This document shows, piece after piece, positions 17,920 to 30,649 of a DNA stretch of 64,000 nucleotides. A program made the translations under genes and the position numbers. The stretch lies in assembly GCA_014621405.1 (NCBI GenBank), contig JAANBC010000091.1, forward strand, positions 1 through 64,000, in the 5' to 3' direction. The stretch comes from Stylonectria norvegica. Taxonomy: Eukaryota; Ascomycota; Sordariomycetes; Hypocreales; Nectriaceae. The notes under the pieces are model-generated. The model saw nothing but the letters and a program-made list of their open reading frames with translations, was not told the origin of the DNA and ran no database searches. Every line of letters starts with the position of its first letter. The stretch's first letter is position 1.

Positions 17920-20900
17920 GGCGTGGCAGGTGACAGGCCTGTCTGGGCGTCGAGTCTCTCGAACTATCGACTATCGACTGTCGACGATTGTAGAGTTGTG
18001 ACGTCCTTTTGTCAGTCTATATTTGGTGGAGTTGGCCGTTGGTGGTGGTTGCATGGGTTCAAGCAACGTGGTGGAGCTTCGTGGCACGCTCACACGCCAG
18101 GCAACGTGGACGCAGGGCCTAGAGGCTTGTTGGGCTCAAGCACTAGGCGTTGAATTACGGAGTAAGACCTCCTTGTCGGTTGACACTTGGACGCTGATAC
18201 CGTTCGGTGGCTGAGGATGGCAGACGGGAGAGGTCGTGTGGTGGTGAGGGAACATGAAGCTAGGTCATGTGGAGGAGATGGGCGCATTGTGATTGGTCCA
18301 CGGCCACTGAAGCTCGAGGTCAATTTGTGTGTGCCCAGTCACATTCAGCCAGCGCCTCACACGTTCAGCGGGCCGCCGTCAGCGGACAGACAGCTCCCCT
18401 CTATCATGGTCCATGGATCTCGTCGTGGATCCATCTGTCGATCCTCAACCTCTTGGGTCTACAGCCCTGGAGCGTACTGTACAGAATACAGGGCTCCAAA
18501 GGCTCTTAGGCTAGCTACAGGGCTCAATTGTGCCTTGCAGCATGGATCCATCCACCCATCCACACTGCTTGACTGCCATGGTGTCCTTCATCCATGCAAC
18601 AAACAACCTGGCAACTTAGCCGCAGGCGTCCGCCGGGTTGGCGCCGAGTCGCCCGTCCCCGGGCCACTGTCTGAGATTCTGCAGTCGGCGGCCACTGATC
18701 CATGTCATGAGAATCTATGTGCAGGCCTTGGAGTGCGGCTCCACCGGAGTCCTTCTCCGGTACCATAAGGCGAGGTTCACTTCAATGTTGGAGGTTGCGA
18801 CGGTTGGGAGTTTGGCATCTGTAATTTCCTCGGACTTTGGGGGTAGTCCGGCTTGTCTACATTAACACATGTAGACTTTGCGTATAATATATTGTAACAA
18901 CTGAATGCTTTGAATTGAAAGCTGTGGTACGTAGGTTAGCCATAGGAGAGATCGTTGGTTGGACGAGGTAGACTATTCCTAAGTACTTGATGTTCTTCTG
19001 AAGGTTCTAGAGATGCATCATCCAGAGATATGTTAAACCTTACGCCAGCTCAGTTGTTGCAACAACCTATAAGTGAAGCTGCTGGTAATTAATTAATGAA
19101 GCATTTCTCAATATCAAGGTAAATCCTAGACTACTGAAAAATTTACTCCCACATCTCCTATTGGATATCGTGACATACACGAGGTAGGTCAAGGGTTAGA
19201 TGCTGGTGACGGACAAGAAGCATCATTGCATGCAGCTCACATCAACACTGAACCCTTGCCCCTCGCTGTTTGAAGGATAAAGCGACAAGGGCGTTACATT
19301 GGGAACCCTCGCACGGTGCTCGATCTCGAGGGTCAGTATCTGGTGGTATCATCGTACTGATCGTAGCCAAGCTGACGGGTCCAAGGGTCTTTCGATTCCA
19401 GGGGCCGTTTCTAGGGACTCTCCGAGCCTGCATCCCCGCTCGAGGCTCACCGGGGGTCAAGGTTGGACTGTCAACTGTATAATGGCACGGGATCGTGGCA
19501 GTTCGTATTGGCGACAAGAATCGAAGCCCAACAAACAAAGTCTCCGGAAGAGGCGTCGACAAGCTCGAAGCTTATCAAGCGTCGAGTGAGTGTTTCTGGA
19601 TTGCTATCGATGTTAATGGGAGGGGAGCCTGCACCATCTCATCTCTCACATCCACGTGTGACGGTTGTGATACATCGTTCCCTCCCTTCGCTGTATCGGA
19701 TTCGAGCTTCGTTCATGTCTACATAGTAATTCTCGAGTTGTCTCTGATATCTGCCTAATAGATTCCTCATCTGCGCCACCATTTCAACTGAGTTGCAAGT
19801 GGTTGGTTGGGTCTTCTGAGCCCGAGCTACCATCGTCCATTACAGCCATGCCTATGACTCGGCATACGGGATCATGGGCTGATCGTACCAGGCGCAATTA
19901 GCACGGACTTGCTACTCTGCCGATTTGGTCAAGTTCGGGACGTGTCAAGGACGTTTCGAATCTAGCTCCATGATTGATGCTTGTTGGCATTACTAGTACG
20001 TAGTATCCATTGGATTGAGGAGACGTGCTCAACTCTTCGCGCCCTCGCGGCCGATTTGCACCGCACCAATAAACGCCTAGTGTCTTTGCCATGAAATACC
20101 TGTAGCAATTACTACTACTTTTAGTAAATCAGCAGGCGCTGCAGCATGTTGTCTCGAACGCGCTAGATTATGTCTTTGCGAGTAAAAATCGATCGTCTTA
20201 CTACGTAAGGTGGTATGTAGCAAATAGATAGCAGGCCATGTAAGTCGAAACCATGTCCCGAAGTCTGCTATCAAGTAGCTCAAGCGCTACCACACCAACA
20301 ATAGCTTTTCAGAAATGAGTTGAACAATATACTTGTTTAATGCGTACTTGGTCAGTACTTGGAACTCTATCGAGGCCTTGAAGATTTGTTCCGAATTACT
20401 CGCAGCCTCACGATTCCCTTGCACCAGGACCAGGGTTCTCTTGTTTTATTCAGGGCCAAGTCACATGACCCTTCATCATGCTCTTCCTTCCAGATTGCCT
20501 GCCGGTCTGGGACACGCACCTCATCCTAGGTTCCTGGGAATAAAAAGAGAGCCCCGGCAACAATGGATCCTGACTGCCGATCGCACCGGGGCCTCATTTA
20601 ACCTCTGATGGCCTGGTCTTTCTGGCCCGCAGATGCAAGGGCCATTATCTACCAGAGACTCCAGAATGCTAGAAGCCCAGACCAGAAACGGGCCATTTCT
20701 CCGCCTTTGAGCTTCTGGGATCGCAAGCTCTTCCTGAGTTGGCCTTTTTTATCAACATAAGTGGATGCACGAGGGCCGTTTGTTCGCCTATCTCGAGCGA
20801 GACTGGTACCGTTTTCGCGTCCACTGCCCATGTCTCTGCGTCTAACAAGGCCAGCACCCGCCGCTTCAGCCCTTTCTGTTACTCGACGACAACGGGACGG

Positions 20901-21876
20901 CGGACAGACAGTAGCTTACCAGGCAGATAACCGGGATGTACCATGTTGCGTGTCGGCGCAAAAAGAGGCGTCCAACAACGGCCGTTCCACGGTTGAGGCG
21001 TCGCCGGCCGAACGTACTTCGTAGTGATGGGACGCACAGCGGGGCTTCGAATCGTTGGGAGAAGGAAAGAAAGCAATCATGGATCCTTTACCATGAAGTA
21101 CGTACTGTACTCGACTACCAAGTACGAAGGACCTGGCGAGCTCACGACCAATGAATTCAGACGTTACGAAATAGGCATTCCGTACAATGCACGTACTTCG
21201 TACACAGACGACGCACTGCATGGCAAATGACTCTCCAACCTCGAGGGAGCGAGCCCAGTCCGAAGCCCCGGTCGCCAGCCTGTCTCCACCAACGTGCGGC
21301 CGACGAGTCTCGGGAGATGCTTCAGCCCTTGAACCCCATGGCATCGTTCCCCTGCTGTTAGTAATGCTGAGGACCTCATTGCTCACTGTGATGATTAGCC
21401 TGCGACCATGCGACCCCCCAGCAAAGCCAACTTTCCGGGCGCATGCCTCTGTTTGGCTGTGTTAAAGCCAATCGTGCGAGTTAAGCAATGTCACCAGGTA
21501 TGAGACAGTGCATTTGTTCCTTGTAATTTTCTTTTCTTTGGCTGAGGACTAATTGGAAAATCCCGTCAACCACAGTTGTCTGCTGCGGCTCTGTTACGTG
21601 TATTAGATGCTACCTTGGTACCTACTTACTTGCTGATGTATTTGCGGCAGCGCCAGTACAGAGACGTTGGTATGCCTGGAGGAAACTAAGTACTAATGAT
21701 TCATGCAATTCCGCTGTCTGTGAGATGACGCTGATCCAGAGATGATGCAGGACTTGGACTAGGTGGCCTTCATATACCTACATACATGCTGGTAGGTTCC
21801 AGTGCCTTAGGCAAATCCAAGCACTGATTAATGAAGGCAAGAAATAAGAAACAAGAGACAAGGACAAGGACGTACA

Positions 21877-21908
21877 AAGCACGAAGCACGAAGCACAAAG
21901 TGCAAAGC
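21877..21908. repeat. Short tandem repeat, AAGCACG unit
   Basis: Three adjacent copies of a seven-base unit (AAGCACG, AAGCACG, AAGCACA) followed by decayed copies. Confidence 0.6.
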
Positions 21909-22450
21909 ATTAAGTACTGCCTACTCTGTAGACTGCTACTAGGTACTTTAGTACTGCATTATGGACAACGGGTGGCACTTGATAACGAACGAGAGGCCTC
22001 GTCCAACCCCAACCCATCATCGACAACGATGGAGTTGTCGTCGTCTTTCTTATTACCCTTTAGTTGCGTCCCGTCTATCTACTAACTACCTCTAGCACCC
22101 GGCCCTTTTGGCTCCCGTTGCTGGCGACTAAAAACGTCATTCGCCAACCTCTTACCACTTCGAAACAGCCCACGATCTTGTCGCGGGGCGCCCTCTCGGT
22201 CTTCCCCCCAAACTCCAGTGCCTCATTGCCAAGCTTGGCCTAGGCGGCCGGCTGCTGGCTTCGTTGCTTTTCCCAACCGGAGCTTTCGCTACCTAGGCTA
22301 AGGTACTTTGCTACCCCGAAATCGAAGCAAGCAGAAGCAGGCCACTCCCTCCCTGGGCCCTTGGGGCCTCGGGCCCCAACTGCAAGGAAAAGGAACCCGT
22401 GCCGGTCGCATCTGCGGGTGCATCTGAGTCTGCATCTTGCGACGGCATTG

Positions 22451-22480
22451 TCGGTGTCGGCGTCGGCGTCGGCGTTGGCG
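22451..22480. repeat. Hexanucleotide tandem repeat, TCGGCG
   Basis: Five adjacent six-base units: TCGGTG, three TCGGCG, and TTGGCG. Confidence 0.75.
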
Positions 22481-22861
22481 ACCTGGGCTGTGTACTTCGT
22501 ACAGGGCATGCAAGCATGCAATGGATGCGTGTGCGAGAGCCTAGAGGGGAACGAGTGAGAGAGAGCTTGCGTGGGTGCATCCCCTACAGTGGAACCTCAC
22601 GAGCTATTTGTCTCCTAAAGCGTCCATGACATCTGGATCTATCTAGGAGTCTCGGTACCTTAAGGTGTGCGACGTCTTACCAGGCCTGCTGCAAGTTGCC
22701 GCGACGAGGAGCACCGTCGCAGTTTCTCACTTCTTTTCCTCATCTTCAGCGGTACCGGTCAGTCAGTCGCCGCGGTGGCCATGTCCAGATCTAGGGTCTT
22801 GAGCTTCAGCTTCAAATCCATCCTAATAGACCCTCATTACGAAGTCCCTTCTCCGTCCGTC

Positions 22862-22903
22862 ACTCCACAGAGTCCACAAAGTCCACACAGTCCACAGTCC
22901 ACA
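22862..22903. repeat. Short tandem repeat, AGTCCACA unit
   Basis: Five AGTCCACA-like units spaced 7-9 bases apart in the putative PAS-gene leader. Confidence 0.65.
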
Positions 22904-23378
22904 GGACCCCCCCCGCGCTACCTACCACACGCATAATTAATACTGCAAAGTTGAATCCTCGCGCCGTTCCCGACTTCAGTCCCTGGCCCTTGGCCCCTTG
23001 CCTTGCTTGTATCCTCCAGCATCATCCAGAGGCGGCAGCGACGCAGCAGTGGAGCAGCAGCAACAACAACGGCGCCAGGCCCGGCCCAGCAAAACGAGCC
23101 ATCATCACAGATCTCACATTGTTCACAACGCTCGTTTACTAAGGGTCTGGTCCGCGGTCTGCGACTACAGTACGGATTCCCACCATTACTATACATACAG
23201 CCTCGGCCACCGTCATAGTCACGGTGACGCCGCCCATCATCTGTGTTATTCTGTGTCTGTCTGTGCTACCTCCGTCCCTGGCCACGGTATCCATCCGTAT
23301 ACGAATACAGTCTACGAATACATGTACCAGCCACAAGTCCTTGGTTTTGGGTCTGGTTTCTGGTTTCTTCTTCCTTAG

Positions 23379-23424
23379 CTACAGCCTACAGCCTACAGCC
23401 TACATACAGCCTACATCCTACAGG
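23379..23424. repeat. Short tandem repeat, CCTACAG/CCTACAT unit
   Basis: Several heptamer copies in the region just upstream of the PAS-protein ATG, probably in its 5' leader. Confidence 0.7.
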
Positions 23425-23876
23425 CAACGAATATTCCCTGACCCTGCTACGTCCGCCGCCAACCACCCGCCACCATCGCCGAGTCCCGTGCGATCCTACG
23501 AAGTATCAGTAATCATCTAATACCCCCAGGATCACCACCATCATCGCCCATCACTTCTTCGCCCATCCCATTTGGTTGATTGCCGTCAACCGCCCCCACC
23601 GGCCGCTACCGCTACCGCCACAGGGCTTGTCGCTCCCTAAAGACTTTACCGTCCACCTCTCCGGGGAGTCCGGCCGCCGTTCCCGTCCCCCCTGCCCTGG
23701 GACCGTCCTCGACACTCAATATAGCTTCACTTCACTTACACTCCACTGTCGACCTACTTTCCTTCTATTCTCTTCAGCGCTGTCCATGGAGGTTGGAACC
23801 GACAATTGCGCCCGGCTTCTCTAACAAACGCTTTACCTCAGCTCGCGCCCGCTCGAGCTGCCCCGCTCTCATCCTC

Positions 23877-26143
23877 ATGGAACAGACATTCATGACAATT
23901 CACAGTGAGTCGTTCCGTCGCACATCCAGTTCGCCTTGCGCCTTTCACTGGCGCCTTTGGCTTGACCCTTTGCCTCGATTTCTGCCGCGCGTTTCGGCTT
24001 GCATTTTTGCCTCGCCATGTTTCCTCGTGCCCTTCACATGGATCCGACCTTGTTTTCATTCGACTGACCTTATTTTCCCAGACCTGACTGCGGATGCAAA
24101 CATTCTCTATGTTTCCGAGTCGATACTCGACATTCTTGGCTACTACCCACAGGAGGTCCTCGGTCACTCGTGCTTTGACTACTTTCACCCCGACGAGGTG
24201 CCCTTCGCCCGCTCTGTTCTTGGTCGCGGCGTCTTGCTGGACAAGGCGGCAGTCTTGCATTATGCCCGCGTTCTCTCCCGCGATGGCCGCTGGGTCAGCT
24301 GCGAATGCTGTTTCACCATAGTCCATGATGTCCTTGTAGCATGCACTAGCATCTATCGGCGCGGCGAGAAAAGTGAGAGTATGTCATTGTCTTCCCATAT
24401 GTGTTCTAGTAAAGACACTAGCCGATTGTCTTGCTCGAGCTGACGTGCGATATAGGACGCGCCATTGAGGCCCCCCAAATTCGCCGCATTTTCTCTTGTT
24501 CACCCAGAGACCCGCGCTACCACATGCTGGAACACCTATCACCCAAATTCAAGATGGCTCCCATGGAACGAGAGCCGCGGGCTGCTCTTATCTTAAATCG
24601 CTTTACACGCACTCTGTCAGTCATGTTCGCCACAGAAGCCATTGGCTCCATTCTAGGCGTGTCTGCCGAGCACGTGCAAAATAAGAGTTTCTATGAGTGT
24701 ATTCAAGAGAGCTCATTGGATGATGCCTTCAACTGCCTTGAAAGCGCCAAGGCGAACGATTCCATTGCCTACTTACGCTTCTGGTCCCGAGACCCACGTC
24801 GACCAGAAGACTTCGAGGACGAAGAGAGCGAAGCGGAGGAAGACAACGAGGACGACGAAGACGATGATGAAGACGAAGAGCTAGGAGAGGATGTAGGGAT
24901 GGCGGAACATGACGAAGACACGTTGGATCACAAAACACAGCGATCGAACGAACGACCCACAAGCCGACCACCCTTACCAGCAAGCCGGGGCTCAAGCGAC
25001 TCAGACGGAGGCGGCGCAAAGCTATCTGGAAGTATGGATATTGACACGCCCCAAGCCAACCATTGGGTTAAGGTCGAAGCAGACGTGGACATGCAGGAAG
25101 GTGGCCCTTTTCGCAGTGACGCGTCTACTGCATCGCGAACCGCCAGCTCATCGAATTTCACCTCGGCTTCCAGTGCTCAAGCCTACTGTACTCCTGTGAC
25201 AGCTCCGTCCTCAACAGGCGCAGCTCGTTGCACGCCCACTTTGGCCCGTAGCCAGAGCCGAGCGAGAAGACGTCTAGTCCCTTCTGTCGAGTTGGAGGCT
25301 GTTGTGTCGTGCACCTCGGATGGACTGGTCGTCGTGCTGCGAAGGGCCAGGCCTCGGATCCCAGTTCTTCACCCTCCCTTGGTTCCGTTCGACTTAGACA
25401 ACGGCCTGTTTGCGGCGCCATGGGGCCAACGACCGATACAGCCCCAGTTTCCGCCAGAAGCCCTCTATACCTTCCGCCCCCCTTTGTTGCCCCATTACAT
25501 GCCCCTGCGGGAGAACGTCAAGGCGGCGGGAGGGCCTCCTATAGATCAGCTCATGAGTTCGATTCGAGACGTTGCTGTCTTTGCCTGGGCGCTTGTGGGA
25601 ATTAATGGTAAGATAGCTTCCTACAGCCACGGCCTACCCAGAGGCGAGGCTCAACCTCCGGATGGCCTTCCTATATGGGACCCCAACGCGGTATCATCGC
25701 CATATGTGGCACCAGAGAACCAGGCGGCCCAGCGATGGTCTAGGCTTGAGGAAGACGAACATGCGACATATAGGCAGGCTGGGCCGTATCCATCGGGCTT
25801 TGGATCCGATCGATCTGCGAACAACCGCCAGATGTTGGCGAGACACGGGAATTATGCCCTCGACCACGGCAACCAGTGGCTGCCACAGCCACATACCCAG
25901 TCGCCATCACATACGCAGCCGCAGTCACAAGTGTTTCAGTCACAGCACTTTTTCGAGCAGAGCCAGCCCCGGGTGTCATCAAATCCTTGGCGAGATGGCC
26001 AAAGGCCGGTGGAAAACGTCCCTACCACAACAAGTACAGGTCTGTGGAACGATGCTACTGGCCGGCAGGATGCAGCAGCGTATGAAGTTGCACCCAATTC
26101 ACAACAGGACTCGACGGAGCATCCATACTTGTGGCGTCCATGA
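23877..26143 (+). CDS. Tandem PAS-domain protein, putative regulator
   Basis: Three exons, 23877-23904, 24082-24378 and 24456-26143, give 670 residues. The start MEQTFMTIH is joined to LTADANILYVSESILDILGY and YPQEVLGHSCFDYFHPDE, a typical PAS domain (residues about 10-110) with its PAC-like tail (LHYARVLSRDGRWVSCECCF). A second PAS-like unit follows (FTRTLSVMFATEAIGSILGV, residues about 160-250). Then comes an acidic run of mostly Asp and Glu (about 24810-24895), a Ser/Thr-rich stretch, a third conserved block (ARSQSRARRRLVPSVELEAV, CTSDGLVVVLRRARPRIP) and a Gln/Ser/His-rich tail. There is no DNA-binding domain, kinase or flavin-binding cysteine motif that I can see. A role as a sensor or coactivator is inference. 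A long leader and the 6-kb upstream gap suggest complex regulation. Confidence 0.8.
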
Positions 26144-26907
26144 GAATTTTACCTCCTTATGAATGTATCAACACGAAGTAGGGATGAACAGCAGCATCAG
26201 CTCGGTTTAAGAGACATGATTATAGTTGGAATTTAGCACCGAAAGCATGGATGATTGGGACAATATGACCGTGGCAAAACCAGGGAAATCGTCGGTCAAA
26301 TTCATCCCCGAAAAGCATCAACTACAAGGGAACCAGGCGAGCGATTGCGGGAGGCAGCATTTTATCAGAAATGATGGCGACACTATGCCTGAGATACCCC
26401 ATGTTATATGTTAATTATGTGTAAGCGTTGGCGAAGATATATAGCACTTTAATGAAAAGAAATAAGAGTTCATATCCAAAGATTCCTTTGACTCTCGATA
26501 TTGGTCTTAGTCTCAGATTATTTCGAGCCGAGTATAAAACGACCGTGGAAAGCATATTAGAATATGCTAATTAACTCATCAACTTATCAAGTCTGATGCC
26601 TGATATCGAGGTTGGCAGTTGTATCCCCTTTCGGCACTTGATTGCGTGTGATTGGCTGCGGGTTTCAGAAGCTTGGACCACGCATTGTCCAGGGGGCATT
26701 CGTAGAGGCAACCGTGGAAGTTTCCCAATCTGACCGGACAGAGCTACGTCAGCTTCAATTTAGCATCTCCCATCAACTACGACTCAGTCCTTGGGTGAAG
26801 CAAGTGAGCAAGATACCCCAGAGCATCGCGACGCCCTCCTTCAGCATCGGAACACCTCGAATCAGTTCAGCCGACACAAGCCCAGCCCCCGCGGTTCCAG
26901 CAAGAAC
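26144..26907 (+). promoter_or_regulatory. Spacer: PAS-gene 3' end and promoter of the Yip4 gene
   Basis: No gene seen; AT-rich at 26400-26600. Confidence 0.35.
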
Positions 26908-27953
26908 ATGGCTGCCTCCAGCGCCCAAGGCCATTATGCCAACCCTCCCCTCGAGGACGACGACCTCATAGATCCTGACGATGGTGCGTGGAAATTCACC
27001 GCGGCCGCCGTCATGGCGCTGCGCGAGTGCGAGACTACCCCGTGGAAGAAGAGATACTGATGCATCTTAGCCGATCTGAACGACTTCGACGACCCGCTTG
27101 GCCACCAGTCCTCCCGCCAGCCCCTGACAGGAAACATCGGATCGTCCTCCTCGTCGCAACCGCTCAACGAAGGCTACCTCACCTCGCGCATCCCGGGCGA
27201 CGATCGACAAGCCCCCCTCAACACAATTGACGAGTCGGTATGGGAGACGCTCCGCCGCGACTTGCTCGCAGTGTGGGCGAAGCTTAGGGAGGTCCTCTAC
27301 CCGCGTTACCTCCTGGGCGGGACCATGTTCGACTCCGAGGGCGGCCTGCGCGGCGCCTACTCCAACATCCGCGGTGCGGGATTGTCAGGGACCCGCGAAG
27401 AGCTCACGGGCCTGGCCAGCCGCATGATGGACACGGAGGCGCTGCTGCAGAGCAACATGAGCCCTGGCCTACGCGATTGGGATCTCTGGGGCCCTCTCAT
27501 CTTCTGCCTGTTGCTGAGTCTCCTGCTCAGCTTCACCGCTCGCGAGAACCAGAAGGATGCTGTCTTTAGCGGCGTCTTTGCCATGATCTGGCTGGGCGAG
27601 GCTGTGGTGACGCTGCAGATCAAGCTATTGGGCGGCAACATGTGCGTACCCTTAGGATTTTCTTTGTCACGTTCACGTTCGACAGGTGCTAACTATTGCA
27701 TAGCTCGTTTGCGCAGAGCGTCTGCATTATCGGCTATACACTGTTCCCCCTGGTCATCGCTGCTCTCATGTCGGCGGTCAAGCTGCACTGGATAGCGCGC
27801 ATACCGGTTGATATTGTGCTGATCTCGTGGTCGTTTGCGGCGGGAATCAGCATTCTGGGAGGCAGCGGTGTGGTCAAGAATCGCGTGGCTATCGCCGTCT
27901 ACCCTCTGCTCGTTTTCTATCTCGGCCTCGGTTGTCTTTGCTTCATCAGCTAG
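26908..27953 (+). CDS. YIP4: Yip1-family Golgi membrane protein, Yip4/YIPF6-like
   Basis: Multi-span Golgi/ER membrane protein that binds Ypt/Rab GTPases. Exons 26908-26983, 27071-27641 and 27704-27953; 298 residues. Residues 1-110 are cytosolic and acidic (EDDDLIDPDD, LNDFDDPLGHQ). The Yip1 domain starts with TIDESVWETLRRDLLAVWAK and LREVLYPR, then at least five hydrophobic spans: LWGPLIFCLLLSLLLSF, VFSGVFAMIWLGEAVVTLQI, FAQSVCIIGYTLFPLVIAAL, IPVDIVLISWSFAAGISIL and VYPLLVFYLGLGCLCFI. The first intron removes an in-frame stretch that would otherwise end at a stop. The second splits an Ile codon, with branch GCTAAC and acceptor TAG. The ATG is the first in frame. Confidence 0.87.
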
Positions 27954-29054
27954 GCGGCTTGCCATGCTGGATGGGAGGGGACTTACTTGTGCGTACTAGT
28001 ATGTAAGGTATGATATGAAACCGGGCGTGACGATGGGTGCGAAGGCCATGACAAGGGGCATCGACAAAGGGCGTAAGCTGGCGGGACGTGTACAGTATTG
28101 TTACCTTGCCTCAAATATGTTTGACTGTATCAAGGCTTTTGAAATAGGCCTCTGAAAGGTTGCTTGCCACTGAATGAGTGATGGATCAAATACAGTGTCT
28201 TGTTGGTAGTATCTCCGTGATAAAAGCGCTTGAACTTTTGCTTCCCTCGATTGTCATTCAGCCCGTTGAAAGCCATCTAATTATATGATACTGTATTTAG
28301 AGCAAGAGTCATTGTACTGCGAATATGGCTTGAATCTTGTTGGTCTGGTTGTCGTGAGCAACATGCAATCCCTTGATATCCATGGATTGATTCATCCATA
28401 TTATCCAGACACCTGACCGGATCCCCCCTCTACTAAGGCTCTAGGCTATTCCATTGCTATCGAGGTTTTCTGGGCGCTGGCGGTGAAGGGCTCCGGCTAC
28501 TAATGATGGAAATTAGTACTCACAAACTTACTAGTAGTCGTAGTAGTGCTTTAACGTCTGTGACGCTGGTGTCTTGATTGGATGAGACAAAAGACGCAGA
28601 GATGCAGAGACCTAAAGACCTGAGACGTTAGCGGCCTCACTCAGCCCTTCAGGCTTCTTTGTTCGGGCTATTATTATTACATGTATTGTAATTAGTGGAG
28701 GCCCAGGCCGAGTCCTACAGATCCATCCATCCAAAACCAACCTAACCCGTAACCCAACCGCAACCAGTCGCGACAATCGAAAACCTCCAACTGCCAACCA
28801 TTTATGATAAAACTCCAAGACACGTCCTCTCTACGCTCTACACCGTCATCTTCGCATCCTCGCACCGTCCGCACCGCAGCCGTCACCCACCGCACATCAC
28901 CGCCGCTGGAGATACACAGCACCTTGCGCAACCGAGGGCCATTTTCTGCCCGATCTCGTGCCCTCCACTCTTTTGTCTCTCTACCTTAGAGGTACTACTA
29001 TCCTCCACGCTCAACTACGCCCAACTTCAACCTCACACCCAGCCCCAATCCGCC
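27954..29054 (+). promoter_or_regulatory. Spacer: Yip4-gene 3' end and promoter of the Yrb2-like gene
   Basis: No gene seen. The last 250 bases are strongly C/T- and CA-rich, a typical leader. Confidence 0.4.
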
Positions 29055-30649
29055 ATGGCCGACGACGCCCAAGGCGCCAGTCCCAAGACCGATCCCGTCC
29101 ACATCGAAACCAAGGAAGACGCCGAGACGCGAGCCGCTCGCCGTGAGCTCAAGCAGTCGTCCATCTCCGATCCTCCCCCGCCCGCCTCGGGCACGGGCTC
29201 GACCGACGATAACGCCCCCCGCCCCGCCACGCCCGCCGACGATGACCTCAGAGACCAGATAGCGTCGCCCAAGAAGAAGCGCGCCCACGACCAGCTGGAT
29301 GGCGACAAGGATGCCGAGGAGAACGATGCGACCAGCGTGGCTTCTACCGATTCCGCCAAGGATAGGGCCTCGCGACTGGAGCCCGAGAAGAAGCGACACC
29401 GGGACGAGGACTCGGAGGATGCGAACTTGGTACGCCCATATGGTTCCTGATGCATTCCTCTCCCCACAGCCTGTCTAACTCTGACAACTAGAAACCTTCA
29501 TCATCTGGCAGCGACGAAGCCACCAAGACTGGGGCCACAGACTCCAAACCGGCCGATGGCAGCAAGCATAAATCACAAAAGTCCACCAGCGCCTTCGCCT
29601 CCTCGAGCTTTGGCAAGCTATCTTCATCCGCATCGCCCTTCGCAGTCATTGGTGCTTCCAAAGGCAGCGTTTTCGGCACCGGAGCCCCCTCACTCTCGTC
29701 CTTTGCATCACCCCCGGCCCCGTCCACGGAGCCCTCCGTACCCCCCAAATTGACCTTTGGCGGAAGTTCCAGCGCTTCTCCCTTTGGTGGTCTCTCCTCT
29801 GGAACTAATGGCTTCGGGAGTGCTCTTGGTGGTGGTGGATTCGGTTCAGGCCTGGGAGCTTTAAAGCCGCTCGGCAGCTTTGCGGCTCCTGCCAAAGATG
29901 GCTTGAAGAAGGAAAAGCCTGCGAGGCCATTCGGCGCTCCTGAGAGCGATGCCGACGAGGACGACGAAGACGACGAGGCTGATGATGATGGACAACCGGA
30001 AGAAGCCGAGCGGGCTCTGTCCCCAGAAAAAGAGTCGGACGATAAGAAGAAGTTGAGGCTTCAAAGAGGTAAGCTACATCATTGCAATCTGCGAAGTCGC
30101 TTTCCTTGCATCTAACATCGTGTAGTGGCTGTGAACGACGGCGAGGCCGGCGAAGCCACCGTTATATCTGTAAGAGCAAAGATGTTCTACCATGATAAAG
30201 AAGCCGGATGGAAGGAACGAGGCGCGGGTATGCTGAAAATCAACGTGCCTCAAGTCTGTGTCGATTTTGATGATGCGGGCGCTGTCATACCAGGATCTTT
30301 TGATGCCTCCTCGCTGGAAGACGACGAGGGAGATGAGACCTCCAAGGGACACAAGGGAGCCCGTCTCATCATGCGGCAGGACCAGACACACCGCGTCATT
30401 CTCAATACCGCCATTGTACCGGCAATGGAGTTTCAAGAGAAGGCAACTTTGAAAACTGTCGGCATTCTCTTCACGGCTTTTGAAGGCGAACCGGCAAAGC
30501 CTGTGAGCATTACAATGCGGGTAAGTCGCAACAGTTCTGGCACGCCATAGCCGTCCACCGCTAATACACCACTATAGATGACAGCAGCAAATGCTAAGAA
30601 CTTTCTGAACGAAATCGGCGTTGTCAAAAGGGAACTCGAGAGCAATTAG
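29055..30649 (+). CDS. YRB2: Ran-binding protein, Yrb2/RanBP3-like nuclear export cofactor
   Basis: Exons 29055-29429, 29492-30068, 30126-30520 and 30578-30649; 472 residues. The N-terminal third is charged and carries NLS-like clusters (PKKKRAHDQ, PEKKRHRDED). The middle is Ser/Gly-rich with sparse FG motifs (LTFGGSSSASPFGGL, GFGSALGGGGFGSGLG), the type that contacts nucleoporins. An acidic run follows. The C-terminal Ran-binding domain spans about residues 300-460: ISVRAKMFYHD, GWKERGAGMLKINV, ARLIMRQDQTHRVILNTAI, TVGILFTAFEG and AANAKNFLNEI. Yrb2 assists Crm1-dependent export by binding Ran-GTP. Nup2 has a similar arrangement but is usually longer with more FG repeats, so Yrb2 is the better fit. 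Confidence 0.85.

Larger units (their letters stand above)
17920..23876. other. Six-kilobase gene-free region upstream of the PAS-protein gene
   Basis: The longest non-coding stretch in the window. Open frames here lack ATG starts, introns or recognisable families (for example 18187-18768, and 20916-21386 on the minus strand). The right end (about 22.6-23.9 kb) is pyrimidine- and CA-rich with several short tandem repeats, as expected for a long leader of the PAS gene. TACGTACTTCGTAC-like palindromes occur around 21.1-21.2 kb. No tRNA, rRNA or transposon seen. Confidence 0.5.

Noticed and set aside
18187..18768. 193-residue plus-strand open frame in the 6-kb gap
   Set aside because: Starts without ATG, has no domain or conserved-looking motif, and carries low-complexity GGATCC/TACAGGGCT words.
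20916..21386. 156-residue minus-strand open frame
   Set aside because: No recognisable family, no plausible start context; probably chance.
23580..24443. 287-residue plus-strand frame overlapping the PAS gene start
   Set aside because: It reads through the first PAS-gene intron; the spliced model gives a proper PAS domain while the leader part is Pro/Arg noise.
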